Source: Methylobacterium haplocladii (GTDB lineage Bacteria > Pseudomonadota > Alphaproteobacteria > Rhizobiales > Beijerinckiaceae). Taken from it: a stretch of 64,000 nucleotides of DNA. Both the position numbers and the translations under genes were made by a program. Below are positions 16,622 to 27,563 of this stretch, piece by piece (within the stretch, counting starts at the first letter, position 1; every line of letters begins with the position of its first letter). Below the pieces are notes generated by a model that worked only from the letters and a program-made list of their open reading frames with translations, was not told where the DNA came from and searched no databases. The stretch lies in assembly GCF_007992175.1 (NCBI RefSeq), contig NZ_BJZT01000037.1, positions 1 through 64,000 on the forward strand, in the 5' to 3' direction.

Positions 16622-18307
16622 ATGTTTCGATTTGTTGCGGCAGCGCTCTGGGCGCTGGCCGTTTTCGGAGTCTATCCGGCGCTGGCCCATGAGGGGCACG
16701 ACGGCGCCGCCGAGGCGCCCGTCCCCTCCCATGTCGGGCCTCGGGCCGAAGCTGCGTCCCCTGCCTTCGAGCTCGTCGCGATCCCGCGCGGACGCGAGCT
16801 CGTGCTCTATCTCGACGCCTTCGCCAGCAACGCGCCTGTAACCGGAGCCGATATCGACGTCGAGACGCCCGAGGGCTTCGTCGAGGCAACGGCACAGGGC
16901 GATGGCAGCTATCGCCTCGCCGCACCCTGGCTCGCAGCCGGCGGCCATCACGACCTCGCCGTCACGGTGAAGGCGGACGGCGTCGAGGAAACGCTGACGC
17001 TCGATCTCGATCTGCCGCCGCCTCCGTCGGATCCGGCTGCGGCCCCCGCCAAATCCGAAACCTCCGCCCTTCTCGCCGAAATCCGAGACCATCTCGGACA
17101 CCAGGGCCTCGTCGGTGCGGGGGCGGCCGGCTTCCTGCTCGGCCTCGCGACGATCGCGCTGATGGGCTCCCGGCGTGCGTTCCCGGCTCTGGCCGTTTTC
17201 GCCGTGGCGTTGACCCTGCTGATCGGCGGCGCGGCCATGGCCGGTGACGGCCACGATCACGCAACGTCAGACGTGAGCGGCTCCGCGGTGCTCGATCCCG
17301 TCGCCACGATCTTCGAGCAGGCCCGCCGGCTGCCCGACGGCATCGTCTTCGTGCCGAAGGCGACGCAGCACCTGCTCGCCGTCCGCACCGGCGTGACGAG
17401 CGAGGCCGGCCATCGCCGGACCATCGAGCTGCCGGGCCGGGTGATCGCCGATCCGAACGCCAGCGGGGTCGTGCAATCCTCGGTGGGCGGACGCCTGTCG
17501 CCGCCGCCGGGCGGCTTTCCGAACCTGGGGGCGCGGGTGCGCCGGGGCGACGTGCTTGCCACCGTAACACCGCCCGTCCAGGCCGTGGACGCCTCCGACA
17601 TGCGGCAGACGCAAGGCGATCTCGACCAGCAGATCGCCATCGTCGCCCGTCGTGTGGCCCGCTATGAAAAGCTCGCGCCGAGCGGCGCCATCGCGCAGAC
17701 GGCGCTGGACGATGCCCGGGCCGAACTCTCGGGCCTCAAGGATCGCCGCAGCGCTCTCGACACCCTCCGCCGTCAACCCGAGGATCTGACCGCCCCGGTC
17801 GACGGGGTGGTGGCCGAACGTGCGGCGACCGCCGGCCAGATGGCCGCGCCCGGCACCATGGTCTTTCGTATCGTCGATCCCGGTAAACTTTACGTCGAGG
17901 CCTTGAGCTTCGAGGCCCTGGAGCCCGGCGCCGAAGCGACCGGACGGCTGCCCGACGGCCGAACCCTGACCCTCGCCTATCGCGGAGCCGGCCTTGCCGA
18001 CCGCGCCCAGGCGGTGCCGGTGCAGTTCGCGATCACGGGAGACGGCGAGGGCGTGCGGCTGGGCCAGTTCGTCACCGTGCTCGCGCCGACCGGCACCACG
18101 GCCAACGGACTCGCGCTGCCCCGCGCCAGCGTGATCCGCTCCGAGGGCGGCGCGGTCGTCTACGAGCACGTCTCGGCCGAGCGCTTCGCGCCGCGCCCGG
18201 TGAAAATCGAGCCGTTGGATGCCGAGCGGGTGCTGCTGGCGGCGGGCGTGCCGGCGGGCCGGCGGATCGTGACGCAGGGCGCCGAGCTGCTGGATCAGGT
18301 GCGGTGA
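16622..18307 (+). CDS. RND membrane fusion protein with extra N-terminal periplasmic domain
   Basis: 561 aa, much longer than usual adaptors. A signal peptide (residues 1-22) is followed by HEGHDG and a beta-rich domain (about 47-130; [34 protein letters not shown]) resembling CopC/FixH-like folds. Next come two membrane segments (about 160-180 and 186-207), a second His motif GDGHDHA, and then a standard HlyD/CzcB adaptor from ~225 to the end, with a lipoyl-like [18 protein letters not shown] segment. It probably bridges the permease encoded downstream. The added part could bind or deliver metal, which is inference. Confidence 0.87.
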   Translation: MFRFVAAALWALAVFGVYPALAHEGHDGAAEAPVPSHVGPRAEAASPAFELVAIPRGRELVLYLDAFASNAPVTGADIDVETPEGFVEATAQGDGSYRLAAPWLAAGGHHDLAVTVKADGVEETLTLDLDLPPPPSDPAAAPAKSETSALLAEIRDHLGHQGLVGAGAAGFLLGLATIALMGSRRAFPALAVFAVALTLLIGGAAMAGDGHDHATSDVSGSAVLDPVATIFEQARRLPDGIVFVPKATQHLLAVRTGVTSEAGHRRTIELPGRVIADPNASGVVQSSVGGRLSPPPGGFPNLGARVRRGDVLATVTPPVQAVDASDMRQTQGDLDQQIAIVARRVARYEKLAPSGAIAQTALDDARAELSGLKDRRSALDTLRRQPEDLTAPVDGVVAERAATAGQMAAPGTMVFRIVDPGKLYVEALSFEALEPGAEATGRLPDGRTLTLAYRGAGLADRAQAVPVQFAITGDGEGVRLGQFVTVLAPTGTTANGLALPRASVIRSEGGAVVYEHVSAERFAPRPVKIEPLDAERVLLAAGVPAGRRIVTQGAELLDQVR

Positions 18308-18371
18308 CGATGGCTTTGCATCGATCGTCAGACGCCAACGCTTTAGCGTGCAAGTGCGGAAGCAAACCCTG

Positions 18372-21300
18372 ATGTTCGCCTTCCTCGTCCGCGCCGCTCT
18401 GCTGAACCGCGTCCTCGTCCTCGCCCTCTGCGCCGCCGTCGTTCTCGGCGGCGGCTTCGCGCTCACGCTGCTGCCTGTCGACGTTCTGCCCGACCTGAAC
18501 CGGCCCACCGTCACGGTGATGACGGAGGCGGACGGCTATGCGCCGCGGGAGGTCGAGCAACTCGTCACCTATCCCATCGAGACCCGGATGAACGGTCTGC
18601 CCGGCGTCAGCCGCGTGCGCTCGGTCTCCGGCGTGGGGCTTTCCATCGTCACGGTGGAGTTCGACTGGGAGACCGACCTGTTTCGCGATCGCCAATTCGT
18701 CGCCGAAAAGCTCGCTCTCGTGCGCAGCGAACTGCCGGCGGGCGTCGAGCCGACCATGGGGCCGGTGGCCTCGATCATGGGCGGCATCCTGCTTGTCGCC
18801 CTGACCGGCGAGACGGCGACGCCAATGGCGCTACGCGAAACCGCCGACTTCACCCTGCGGCCGCGTCTGCTCTCGATCCCCGGCGTCGCGCAGGTGATCC
18901 CGATCGGCGGCGAGGTCCGCCAGTTCCGGGTTAACCCGAACCCGGCCGCGATGCGCTTGCTCGGCGTGACCAATCAGGGCCTCGCCAACGCACTCGCCGG
19001 CTTCGGCACCAATGCCGGCGGCGGCTTCGCCGACAGCAGCGCCCGCGAGATCCTGATCCGCAACGTCGGCCGCACGCTCAGCCTCGACGATCTGCGCAAC
19101 GTCGTGATCCCGACCGGCGCGCAGGGCGCTACCCAGGCGGCCGACCTGCCTGGCACCGGCAATCCGGCGGTCGAGGGCCGGGTGCATCTTCGCCAGGTCG
19201 CCGAGGTGGCCTACGCGGCCAAACCCCGTCGGGGTGACGCCGGCTACATGGGCAAACCCTCTGTGATCCTCTCCGTCGAGAAGCAGCCGGGCGTGGACAC
19301 GGTGCGCCTCACCGAGAGTGTCGAGGCGGCGCTGAAGGAGATCGGCCCGAGCCTGCCCGCCGGCATCAACGCCCAGAAGATCCTGTTCCGGCAGGCCGAC
19401 TTCATCGAGACCTCGCTCGGCAACGTCGAGCGGGTGCTGCTGGAGGCCGTCGCCGTGGTCGCGCTGGTGCTGTTCGCCTTCCTGATGAACGCGCGCACGA
19501 CGCTGATCTCGCTGACCGCGATCCCGGTCTCGATCCTCGCCACCGCCCTGGTCTTCAAGGGCTGCGGGTTGTCGATCAACACGATGACGCTCGGCGGCCT
19601 CGCCATCGCCATCGGCGAACTCGTCGACGACGCGGTGGTCGACGTCGAGAACATCCATCGCAGACTCCGCGAGAACCGGGCCGCCGGCTCGCCGCGCTCG
19701 GTCTTCGATGTGGTGGTGGCGGCATCGAGCGAAGTGCGCTCGGGCATCGTCTACGCCACGGCGATCATCGTGCTGGTTTTCGTGCCGCTCTTCGCGCTGT
19801 CGGGCATCGAGGGCCGGCTGTTCGCGCCGCTGGGGCAAGCCTACATCGTCGCGATCCTGTCGAGCCTTCTGGTCTCGGTGACGCTGACGCCGGTGCTGGC
19901 GTCTTATTTGCTGCCGAGAATGAAGAGCCTCGCCAACCACGAACCGCGGCTCGTGCGCGGGCTCAAGGCCAGCTACGCGGTGCTGCTCCGGGGGACGCTC
20001 GCGCATCAGCGCCTGTTGATCGTGGCAACCGTGCTCGCCGTGGCGGCCGCAGGGATCGGCGCGAGCCGGTTGCCGCGGGCGTTCCTGCCGGCCTTCAACG
20101 AGGGCTCGTTCACGATCAACCTCACCTTCCGGCCGGGGATCTCGCTCGCCGAGAGCGCCCGTGTCGGGGCGATCGCCGAACGCCTGCTGCTCGACGTGCC
20201 CGAGGTGCGTGCGGTGGGCCGCCGGACCGGCCGGGCCGAGCTCGACGAGCATGCCGAGGGTGTCCACTCCTCCGATCTCGAGGTGCGGATGAGCCCGGGC
20301 GGCCGCGCCCGCGAGGCCGTGGTGACGGACCTGCGCGATAGGCTGGCGGTCCTGCCGGTCTCCGTGAATATCGGACAACCGATCTCGCACCGGCTCGACC
20401 ACATGCTCTCGGGCGTCCGGGCCGAGCTCGCGCTCAAGCTGTTCGGCGACGATCTCGATACCCTGCGCAGCAGCGCCGAAGCCTTGCGCGAACGCATCGC
20501 CAAAGAGGTTCCGGGGCTGCACGACCTGCAGGTGGAGCGGCAGGTCCTGATCCCGCAACTCGACATCCGCGTCGATCACACCCGCGCCGCTCTCTACGGC
20601 GTCTCGCCCTCCAGCGTCGTCGAGGCGATCAGCCGGCTCGCCAACGGCCGCACGGTCTCGACCATCGCCGACGGCCCGCGCCGCTTCGACGTGACGCTGC
20701 GGTTGCCCGAAGCCCGGCGCACGCCCCAGGCGCTCGGCGACCTCCTGGTCGAGACGCCGTCCGGCTGGGTGCCGGCCCGCGAGATCGCCGACATCCGCGA
20801 GACCGACGGGCCGAACCAGATTCTTCGCGAGAATGGACGGCGGCGCATCGTCATCCAGGCCAATTCCGACGGCCGCACCGACATGACCGCCATCGTCGCC
20901 GGCATCCGCGGTGTGCTCGACGGCGCTCGGCTTCCGCAGGGCGTCAGCGCGACCCTCGAGGGGACGTATCAGGCGCAGGGCGAAGCCGCGCGGACCATTT
21001 TTCTCCTCTCGCTCGTTTCACTGGCCCTGGTCTTCGCCCTGCTGCACGGCCGCTACCGCTCCGTCGCACTGACCCTGATCATCATCGCGAACGTGCCGGC
21101 GGCCATGATCGGCAGCGTGGCGGCATTGTGGATTGCAGGGCTGCCGGTCTCGGTGGCGTCGATGATCGGCTTCGTCACGCTCACCGGGATCGTCGCCCGC
21201 AACGGCATCCTCAAGATCAGCCACATGCTGAATCTCGCGGCCCGCGAGGGGATCGCGCTCGGACCTGCCCTCGTCGTGCGGGCGAGCCTCGAGCGGATGA

Positions 21301-21542
21301 CGCCGGTGCTGATGACGGCCCTCTCGGCCGGAATCGCGCTGGTGCCGCTCCTCGTCGACGGCACCGCGCCGGGCAAGGAAATCCTCCACCCGGTGGCCGT
21401 CACCATCTTCGGCGGCCTGGTGAGCGCGACGCTGCTCGATGCCGTGCTCACCCCTGTCTTGGTCCTGCGCTTCGGCCGCCGCGCCTTCGCCGGGCTGAAG
21501 ACGGAGCCGCAGCCGGCCGGCGCCCTGCGCGAAGCCTACTGA
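18372..21542 (+). CDS. RND efflux permease, CzcA/CusA-like (second system)
   Basis: 1056 aa. Begins [23 protein letters not shown]; the TM4 block [21 protein letters not shown] and the following [10 protein letters not shown] closely match the first permease at 11.5-14.7 kb, so the two are paralogues. The family exports metal cations across both membranes in complex with an adaptor. ATG 18372 was chosen because GGAAG lies 9 nt upstream; a GTG 24 nt earlier is possible. Neighbours (His/Cys-rich protein, adaptor with His motifs, DUF305) suggest copper or silver, but this is not proven by sequence. Confidence 0.92.
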   Translation: MFAFLVRAALLNRVLVLALCAAVVLGGGFALTLLPVDVLPDLNRPTVTVMTEADGYAPREVEQLVTYPIETRMNGLPGVSRVRSVSGVGLSIVTVEFDWETDLFRDRQFVAEKLALVRSELPAGVEPTMGPVASIMGGILLVALTGETATPMALRETADFTLRPRLLSIPGVAQVIPIGGEVRQFRVNPNPAAMRLLGVTNQGLANALAGFGTNAGGGFADSSAREILIRNVGRTLSLDDLRNVVIPTGAQGATQAADLPGTGNPAVEGRVHLRQVAEVAYAAKPRRGDAGYMGKPSVILSVEKQPGVDTVRLTESVEAALKEIGPSLPAGINAQKILFRQADFIETSLGNVERVLLEAVAVVALVLFAFLMNARTTLISLTAIPVSILATALVFKGCGLSINTMTLGGLAIAIGELVDDAVVDVENIHRRLRENRAAGSPRSVFDVVVAASSEVRSGIVYATAIIVLVFVPLFALSGIEGRLFAPLGQAYIVAILSSLLVSVTLTPVLASYLLPRMKSLANHEPRLVRGLKASYAVLLRGTLAHQRLLIVATVLAVAAAGIGASRLPRAFLPAFNEGSFTINLTFRPGISLAESARVGAIAERLLLDVPEVRAVGRRTGRAELDEHAEGVHSSDLEVRMSPGGRAREAVVTDLRDRLAVLPVSVNIGQPISHRLDHMLSGVRAELALKLFGDDLDTLRSSAEALRERIAKEVPGLHDLQVERQVLIPQLDIRVDHTRAALYGVSPSSVVEAISRLANGRTVSTIADGPRRFDVTLRLPEARRTPQALGDLLVETPSGWVPAREIADIRETDGPNQILRENGRRRIVIQANSDGRTDMTAIVAGIRGVLDGARLPQGVSATLEGTYQAQGEAARTIFLLSLVSLALVFALLHGRYRSVALTLIIIANVPAAMIGSVAALWIAGLPVSVASMIGFVTLTGIVARNGILKISHMLNLAAREGIALGPALVVRASLERMTPVLMTALSAGIALVPLLVDGTAPGKEILHPVAVTIFGGLVSATLLDAVLTPVLVLRFGRRAFAGLKTEPQPAGALREAY

Positions 21543-21568
21543 TCCCACCTCACGCGACGAGAACCCGC

Positions 21569-21955
21569 ATGCACAAAGCCTCCGTCCTGACAGCTTTCGT
21601 CCTCGCGTCAGCCCTCACCGCGGCGGTCGCCCTCGCGGAGGGCGGCCACCACCACGACCATGCCATGCCGGAGGCCAAGACCACCGACACGCCGGCGACC
21701 AAGGCGTTTCGCGAGGCCGATGCGCAGATGCACAAGGATATGGCCATTCGCTATTCGAACGACGTCGACCTCGACTTCGTCCGCGGAATGATCCCGCATC
21801 ACCGGGGCGCCGTCGCCATGGCGAAGGTCGCGCTGGCGCATTCGCAGAACCCGGAGATCCGCAGGCTCGCCGAAAAGATCGTCAAGGCGCAGGACGTCGA
21901 GATTGCGCAGATGCAGGATTTCCTGAAGCGCCAGCAGACCTCGCCGGGGCGCTGA
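21569..21955 (+). CDS. DUF305 (CopM-like) periplasmic protein
   Basis: 128 aa. The signal peptide (cleavage near ALA-EGG, residue ~23) is followed by a metal-binding-looking GGHHHDHAM. The DUF305 helical core carries MHKDM and FVRGMIPHHRGAVAMAKVAL, and ends near EIAQMQDFLK. DUF305 proteins such as cyanobacterial CopM bind copper in the periplasm through Met/His residues. It starts 26 nt after the permease stop and is likely the last gene of this operon. Confidence 0.88.
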   Translation: MHKASVLTAFVLASALTAAVALAEGGHHHDHAMPEAKTTDTPATKAFREADAQMHKDMAIRYSNDVDLDFVRGMIPHHRGAVAMAKVALAHSQNPEIRRLAEKIVKAQDVEIAQMQDFLKRQQTSPGR

Positions 21956-22348
21956 TTGCTCGACCGCAAGCGGCCGGCGCCGGCCGGCCCCAAAACCGCG
22001 TCGAGCACGACATCGAAGCCTGCAATCGATCGTAGCGCAGCGCCGACATCGAACGGCTGATCACCGCCTGAAGCAAAAGCTGCACTGCAAAATTTCCGAG
22101 GGGATCGAATGTTGCGCCGAACGGAAACTCTAAAGTTGCACCGCAATATAAAGCAGAGAATTAGACTGTATCATACCGGACAAACAGACTAGAATTTCTC
22201 GAATTCGAGTTTGCGCTGCATCCTTATGCGGACCTCAGAGTTTCCCCCGTGCGGCCGAACGCCACGGCCATGAAGCGACAGGCCCTGCCACGGCGATCGG
22301 AATCGATGCCGTCTCTCGGACGCTGATCGCCAGAACAGGGAGAACGCC
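21956..22348. promoter_or_regulatory. intergenic region upstream of the 4-Cys cytochrome
   Basis: About 390 bases. The first part holds a GC-rich inverted repeat (GGCCGGCGCCGGCC near 21971) that may end the RND operon. The stretch at about 22090-22200 is clearly AT-rich and probably contains the cytochrome promoter, though no strict consensus is visible. Confidence 0.45.
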
Positions 22349-22885
22349 TTGAGACACGGACAGCCCCAAAAATTACGGAAGCTCGCTCTGCTTGCAGCCT
22401 TCGCGGCGGCGTCGGGGCTGGCGATGAACGCGGCCCATGCGGAGCCGAAAAAGCCGGCCAAGACGGAAGACGGCAAGTATCTCGATGCCGACGGCCATCC
22501 GACCTACAACATCTCCGACGAGGGCAAGAAGGTCGATTGGCTGACCTATTCGGGCTACCGGCGCTATCACGCCGAGTGCCACACCTGCCACGGCCCCGAC
22601 GGTGCCGGCTCGACCTATGCGCCCGCCCTCGCCGAATCGCTGAAGACACTGACCTACGACAAGTTTCAAGAGACGGTGATGGGCGGCAAGCAGGACGTGA
22701 ATGCGTCCGAGAACAAGGTCATGCCGGCCTTCGGCGGCAACAAGAATGTAGCCTGCTACGTCGACGACCTCTACGTCTACCTCAAAGCCCGTGCCGACGA
22801 TGCCTGGGGACGCCAGCGCCCCGGCGGCCACGAGGACAAGCCCGGCTCAATTGCCGAAGCCGAGAAGGGCTGTCTCGGCAGTTGA
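22349..22885 (+). CDS. c-type cytochrome of the four-cysteine, methanol-metabolism-related family
   Basis: 178 aa. Signal peptide to about residue 31 (MNAAHA-EPK). One heme site is CHTCH (Cys77, Cys80, His81), with Met125 in VMPAFGG as the likely sixth ligand. Two further cysteines (136 in VACYVDDLYVYL and 175 near the C-terminus) give the four-cysteine layout I associate with methanol-metabolism-related periplasmic cytochromes. Start is TTG 22349 after GGGAG at 22338. In methylotrophs these cytochromes occur near PQQ dehydrogenases; no dehydrogenase is in this window, so its electron donor is unknown. Confidence 0.85.
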   Translation: MRHGQPQKLRKLALLAAFAAASGLAMNAAHAEPKKPAKTEDGKYLDADGHPTYNISDEGKKVDWLTYSGYRRYHAECHTCHGPDGAGSTYAPALAESLKTLTYDKFQETVMGGKQDVNASENKVMPAFGGNKNVACYVDDLYVYLKARADDAWGRQRPGGHEDKPGSIAEAEKGCLGS

Positions 22886-23032
22886 TATCTCCTCGACGGG
22901 CGGGTCTTGGTGACCAGCCCGTCGGCCTCGCTTGAACTCGGTCGCGCGACCGGCAGTCGCGGCGGCCCTACCCGGCATCGCCGGGCGGGCTATCTGTAAC
23001 GCTTCCAGAGTGAAGCGGGACAGACGCCCGGC

Positions 23033-23521
23033 ATGACCATCCCCTTGTCCCTGACCATCAACGGCACGCGCCGCGAAATCGCCCTCGACGATCCTCGCGT
23101 GACCCTGCTCGACCTGCTGCGCGAGCGCCTTCACCTCACCGGTTCGAAGAAGGGTTGCGACCGCGGCCAGTGCGGGGCGTGCACCGTCCTCGTCGACGGG
23201 CGGCGGATCAATGCCTGCCTCCAGCTGGCAGCGAGCCTCGACGGCGCGGAGGTGCTGACCATCGAGGGCTTGGCGGAGGGCGATGCGCTGCATCCGGTGC
23301 AGGCGGCCTTCGTCGAGCATGACGGCTTCCAGTGCGGCTTCTGCACGCCCGGCCAGATCATGAGCGCGGTGGGGCTCATCCGTGAGGCGCAGGCGGGCGA
23401 CGATCCCGAGCGGATCCGCGAGGCGATGAGCGGCAACCTCTGCCGCTGCGGCGCCTATCTCGGCATCACCGAGGCGGTGCGCGACGCGCAATCCCGCATG
23501 AACCAGGGAAACGCCGCATGA
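23033..23521 (+). CDS. molybdenum hydroxylase, [2Fe-2S] subunit
   Basis: 162 aa. The plant-type ferredoxin cluster motif [15 protein letters not shown] lies near residues 42-56 with a fourth Cys in NACLQ. The second cluster domain has [10 protein letters not shown] and CRCGAYLGI. This is the small subunit of xanthine dehydrogenase/aldehyde oxidoreductase enzymes, most like PaoA/YagT. It begins directly at the ferredoxin domain, without the Tat signal seen in E. coli PaoA, so the complex should be cytoplasmic. Its stop overlaps the next ATG (ATGA). Confidence 0.93.
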   Translation: MTIPLSLTINGTRREIALDDPRVTLLDLLRERLHLTGSKKGCDRGQCGACTVLVDGRRINACLQLAASLDGAEVLTIEGLAEGDALHPVQAAFVEHDGFQCGFCTPGQIMSAVGLIREAQAGDDPERIREAMSGNLCRCGAYLGITEAVRDAQSRMNQGNAA

Positions 23522-24576
23522 ACCGCTTCGACTACGTCCGTGCCGGATCGATCGCCGAGGCAATCGCGGCCGCCTCCGAGCCCGGCGCCGCGTATCTCGC
23601 TGCGGGTACCAACCTGCTCGATCTGATGAAGGGCGGCCTCACACACCCGACCCGCCTCGTCGACGTCACCCGCCTTCCCGGGCTCGACCGGATCGAGCGG
23701 CTGCCGGACGGCGGTGTCCGGGTCGGCGCGCTGGTGCGCAACGCCGACCTCGCCCACGATGCGGACTTCGCCAGGGCCTATCCGTCGGTGGCCGAGGCGC
23801 TGCTGTCGGGGGCGTCGGCCCAGCTGCGCAATGCGGCTACGACTGCCGGCAACCTGCTGCAGCGCACCCGCTGCCCATACTTTTACGACCCGGCCAGCGC
23901 CTGCAACAAGCGCGAGCCGGGCGCCGGCTGCGAGGCGCTAGGCGGCGAGACGCGGGGCCATGCGATCCTCGGCTGGAGCGAGCACTGCATCGCCACGCAC
24001 CCATCCGACTTCTGCGTGCCGCTCGTCGCCCTCGATGCGGTGGTGGAGATCGAAGGCCGAGCCGGCAGGCGCGAGGTGCCGCTCGAAGCCTTCCACCGCC
24101 TCCCCGGCGACACACCCGAGCGCGAGAGCGTGCTGGAGCCGGGCGAGCTCGTTACCGCTGTGCGCCTGCCGGGCGAGGCCGCCGGCTTCGCCGCGCACAG
24201 CCGCTACGCCAAGGTCCGGGAGCGCACCTCCTACGCTTTCGCCCTGGTCTCGGTCGCCGCCGCGCTGCGCCTCGACGGCGGGCGGATCGGCGAGGCCCGC
24301 ATCGCGCTCGGCGGCGTCGCGCTGAAACCGTGGCGGGCACGGGAGGCGGAAACGGCCCTGGTCGGGGCCGCGCCGGACGCGGCGGCCTTCCGCCGGGCGG
24401 CCGATGCCGCGCTAGCCGGCGCGAGACCCTCCGGCGACAACGCCTTCAAGATCGAACTCGCTCGCCGGCTGATCGTGCGCGCGCTGACGCTCGCGACGGC
24501 GGGCACGCCGGAGCGCATGCCCGCCCTGCCGGCCTCCGTCTTCGCCCCCGCTTCGGGAGACCCGCTCCATGCCTGA
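23518..24576 (+). CDS. molybdenum hydroxylase, FAD subunit with extra Fe-S site (PaoB-like)
   Basis: 352 aa. FAD-binding motifs [13 protein letters not shown] (residues ~30-42) and [16 protein letters not shown] (~105-120). The insert [20 protein letters not shown] with a later HCIAT supplies the cysteines that bind an additional [4Fe-4S] cluster in PaoB, a feature absent from ordinary xanthine dehydrogenases. It passes electrons from the Fe-S subunit to an acceptor. It overlaps the downstream catalytic gene by 8 nt. Confidence 0.93.
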   Translation: MNRFDYVRAGSIAEAIAAASEPGAAYLAAGTNLLDLMKGGLTHPTRLVDVTRLPGLDRIERLPDGGVRVGALVRNADLAHDADFARAYPSVAEALLSGASAQLRNAATTAGNLLQRTRCPYFYDPASACNKREPGAGCEALGGETRGHAILGWSEHCIATHPSDFCVPLVALDAVVEIEGRAGRREVPLEAFHRLPGDTPERESVLEPGELVTAVRLPGEAAGFAAHSRYAKVRERTSYAFALVSVAAALRLDGGRIGEARIALGGVALKPWRAREAETALVGAAPDAAAFRRAADAALAGARPSGDNAFKIELARRLIVRALTLATAGTPERMPALPASVFAPASGDPLHA

Positions 24577-26812
24577 GACCGCAGTCACGCGCATTCGCCA
24601 CGGATCGAGCATCGGCCAGCCGCTGACGCGGCGCGACGGCCTGCTCAAGGTGACGGGCGCGGCAACCTACGCCGCCGACAACCATCCCGAGGGCCTGCTG
24701 CACGCCGTCATGGCGGTCAGCGCGATCGCGCGAGGCCGCGTCACCCATCTCGACGTGGCGGCGGCCGAGGCGCACCCCGGCGTCGTCGCGGTGATGCGGC
24801 CGGAGAACGCGCCGAAGCTCGCGCAACACCCGGACAAGAAAGACAACCCCTTCGCCTTTCGGCTCGACCTGCTGCAGGACGCGAACGTCCGCTACGCCAA
24901 CCAGCCGATCGCCGTCGTCATCGCCGAGACCGTGGAGGCCGCGACCGAGGGCGCCCGGCTGCTCGCGCCGCGCTACGAGGCGGAAGCCGCGCGCACCGCG
25001 CTCGATACGGACACGCCCTTCGTACCGCCCGCCGTCGGGGCCGGCGAAGAGCCGAGCGCGAGCACGGGCGATGTCGAGGCTGGCCTGACCGCGGCAGCCC
25101 GCCGGATCGAGGTCGCCTACGAGACGCCGTCTCAGTACCACAACGCCATGGAACCTCACGCTATCGTCGCCGCCTGGGACGGCGACCGCCTGACCCTGGA
25201 CACGCCGAGCCAGGCGCTGGCGATGGCGCAGGGCCGCATCGCCGGCCTGTTCGATATCGATCCGAAGAACATTCTGATCCGCTCGCCCTTCCTCGGCGGC
25301 GGCTTCGGCTCGAAGGCCGGTGCGGCCGGGCCGCAGGTGCTCGGCATCATGGCGGCGAAGCTCGCCGGGCGGCCTGTGAAACTCGTCACGCGCCGGGAGC
25401 AGATGTTCGGCCCGGTCGGCCATCGCGCACAGACCCGCCAGACCCTTCGAATGGGGACCGACGGCGAGGGCCGGCTGACGGCGCTCGAGCATCGGACGCT
25501 GACGGCGTCGAGCACCTACGACGACTTTTTCGAGCCCAGCGGTGGCGTCTCGCACACCCTCTACGCGAGCCCGAACATCTCCGCGACGCACGAGGCCGTG
25601 CGCCTCGACATCGGCACGCCGATGTTCATGCGTGCGCCCGGCGAAGCCTCGGGCAGCGCCGCTCTCGAGAGCGCGGTCGACGAAATGGCGGAAGCCTGCG
25701 GCATGGACCCGCTGGCATTTCGCCTGAAGAACTATGCGGAGATCGAGCCGATCTCCGGCAAGCCGTTCTCCTCCAAAGCACTTCGCGAATGCTACGCACA
25801 GGGCGCCGAGCGCTTCGGCTGGGGCTCGCGAAATCCGGCGCCGCGCTCGATGCGCGACGAGGCCGGCCTTCTGGTCGGCTGGGGCATGGGCACCGCGACC
25901 TTCCCCGCCCTGATGATGCAGGCCGAGGCACGGGCGATCCTGCGCGCCGACGGCAGGGGCGCGATGCTCATCGGCGCGCACGATATGGGCCAGGGCGCCT
26001 GGACGGCGCTCGCCCAGATCGCCGCCGACAGCCTCGGGCTCGATCTCGACGCGGTCACCTTCGAGATGGGCTCGTCGGACCTGCCGAATGCCGGCATCGC
26101 CGGCGGCTCGGCCCATACCGCCACGGCCGGCTCGGCGATCCACGAGGCGGGACGCGCCGTGATCGCGCAGCTCGCCGACCTCGCCACCAACGACGAGGCC
26201 TCGCCACTGTTCGGCGCCGGCAATGCCGGCGTGATCGCCCGCGACGGGAGCCTGCTGCGCCGGGACGACGAGAGCCGCGGCGAGCGTTTTTCGGAGATTC
26301 TTGGCAGAGCCGGGCGCGCCGAGATCGTCGCCACGGCCAAGTCCGCGAGCGATCCAGCGGCGCGCGACCACTACGCCATGCACGCGCACGGCGCGGTCTT
26401 CGCCGAAGTGAAGGTCGATCCCGAGCTCGGCCAGATCCTCGTCAGCCGTCTCGTTGGCGCTTTCGCTGCGGGCCGGATCGTGAATCCGCGCCTCGTGCGG
26501 AGCCAGTATTACGGCGGCATGATCTGGGGCGTGTCCTTCGCGCTCCACGAACACGCGGTCACCGATGCCCGGTCGGGGCGGATCATGAATGCCAGCCTCG
26601 CCGAGTACCACGTGCCGGTGAACGCCGACGTGCCGTCGATCGAGGCGATCCTCGTGGAGGAGGACGATCCCCACGTGAATGCGCTGGGCATCAAGGGCGT
26701 CGGCGAGATCGGCATCACGGGCACGGCCGGCGCCATCGCCAACGCGATCTTCCATGCCACCGGCATCCGCGTGCGCGAATTCCCGATCACGCTGGACCGC
26801 CTGCTCGGCTGA
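24569..26812 (+). CDS. molybdenum hydroxylase, catalytic molybdopterin subunit (PaoC-like)
   Basis: 747 aa. Characteristic motifs: [14 protein letters not shown] at the start, [12 protein letters not shown] around residue 245, [11 protein letters not shown] around 353, and the C-terminal IKGVGEIG with the catalytic Glu that acts next to the Mo centre. Length and motifs match PaoC/YagR, an aldehyde oxidoreductase using molybdopterin-cytosine dinucleotide. The substrate cannot be read from sequence; an aldehyde is likely by homology. No XdhC/PaoD-type maturation gene follows; moeA and moaC lie 26 kb away. Confidence 0.93.
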   Translation: MPETAVTRIRHGSSIGQPLTRRDGLLKVTGAATYAADNHPEGLLHAVMAVSAIARGRVTHLDVAAAEAHPGVVAVMRPENAPKLAQHPDKKDNPFAFRLDLLQDANVRYANQPIAVVIAETVEAATEGARLLAPRYEAEAARTALDTDTPFVPPAVGAGEEPSASTGDVEAGLTAAARRIEVAYETPSQYHNAMEPHAIVAAWDGDRLTLDTPSQALAMAQGRIAGLFDIDPKNILIRSPFLGGGFGSKAGAAGPQVLGIMAAKLAGRPVKLVTRREQMFGPVGHRAQTRQTLRMGTDGEGRLTALEHRTLTASSTYDDFFEPSGGVSHTLYASPNISATHEAVRLDIGTPMFMRAPGEASGSAALESAVDEMAEACGMDPLAFRLKNYAEIEPISGKPFSSKALRECYAQGAERFGWGSRNPAPRSMRDEAGLLVGWGMGTATFPALMMQAEARAILRADGRGAMLIGAHDMGQGAWTALAQIAADSLGLDLDAVTFEMGSSDLPNAGIAGGSAHTATAGSAIHEAGRAVIAQLADLATNDEASPLFGAGNAGVIARDGSLLRRDDESRGERFSEILGRAGRAEIVATAKSASDPAARDHYAMHAHGAVFAEVKVDPELGQILVSRLVGAFAAGRIVNPRLVRSQYYGGMIWGVSFALHEHAVTDARSGRIMNASLAEYHVPVNADVPSIEAILVEEDDPHVNALGIKGVGEIGITGTAGAIANAIFHATGIRVREFPITLDRLLG

Positions 26813-27563
26813 GGGCGGTTCGAACAAGTGCCGATCGATCGCTTCGGTCTCCGGTGCGCCAATCCTCGACCCTTGAGGAGGTGGCCGCGGAGGGGACGGA
26901 AGGTGCGGCGTTTCCGATTGCGCTCGGCGCTGCCAACTCCACCACGCTTCGCGCGGTCCCCCTCGCCCAGCGGGCGAGGAGAGGCGCGGCGTGCGCTGCG
27001 CAGATCTGACACTACCTGAACGATACAGCTAGCACGGCATTCCGGCGGTGCCGGTCGGAATTTCATCCCTCACGATCCGTTGTCCGCTGCAGAGGCGTGC
27101 GCTTTGGCACGCAACCGGACCGATCTCGGGATTAAACCTCAAGTATATCGAGGTGCGGTTTCGCACTTAACCTTGAGATATACGTCGCTATACACCGGAG
27201 CACACCGAAAGACTTTGTGCCGGGGCAGCGACTGTCATGGAAGCCTGAACCGATCCTGCGCTTCATCGTCGTGCGCGCTCCCGAGGGCGAAGACCTTCGG
27301 CGGCCTGGCGCCCGCATGGCAACGCTGAACGGGGCGCGCGGCACGTTCGCCGTCCCGGGATGGAGGCAGCGCGGACATCGTGCGCCGAAGAACTGATGTC
27401 GCCTGCGACCGAACAGGATCGGTCGTGCGCGTTCGATTCTCGGTCGGATCGGCGCCTACAAAGTCTTTCGATACGTCCTGAACCTCTGCAATCGCTCCAT
27501 CGTCTATGACGGGTGTTGCGAATGCGGCCGATCCAGCTTCCATTCGAGACGACGAGGGCCATT
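26813..27563. other. long intergenic region upstream of carbonic anhydrase
   Basis: About 750 bases without a supported gene. The first part is very GC-rich and contains an 8-bp hairpin (CCTCGCCC/GGGCGAGG at 26961-26979). The middle (27129-27200) is AT-rich with several dyads listed separately. Short frames here look like noise. Confidence 0.5.
27136..27184. promoter_or_regulatory. cluster of dyads, possible regulator-binding site
   Basis: ACCTC-N9-GAGGT (27136-27154) forms a 19-bp MerR/SoxR-like dyad. It is followed by a 7-bp hairpin (AGGTGCG/CGCACTT, 27151-27168) and a partly repeated AACCTTGAGATATACG at 27169-27184. It lies about 380 nt upstream of the carbonic anhydrase, so the target is uncertain. 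Confidence 0.35.
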
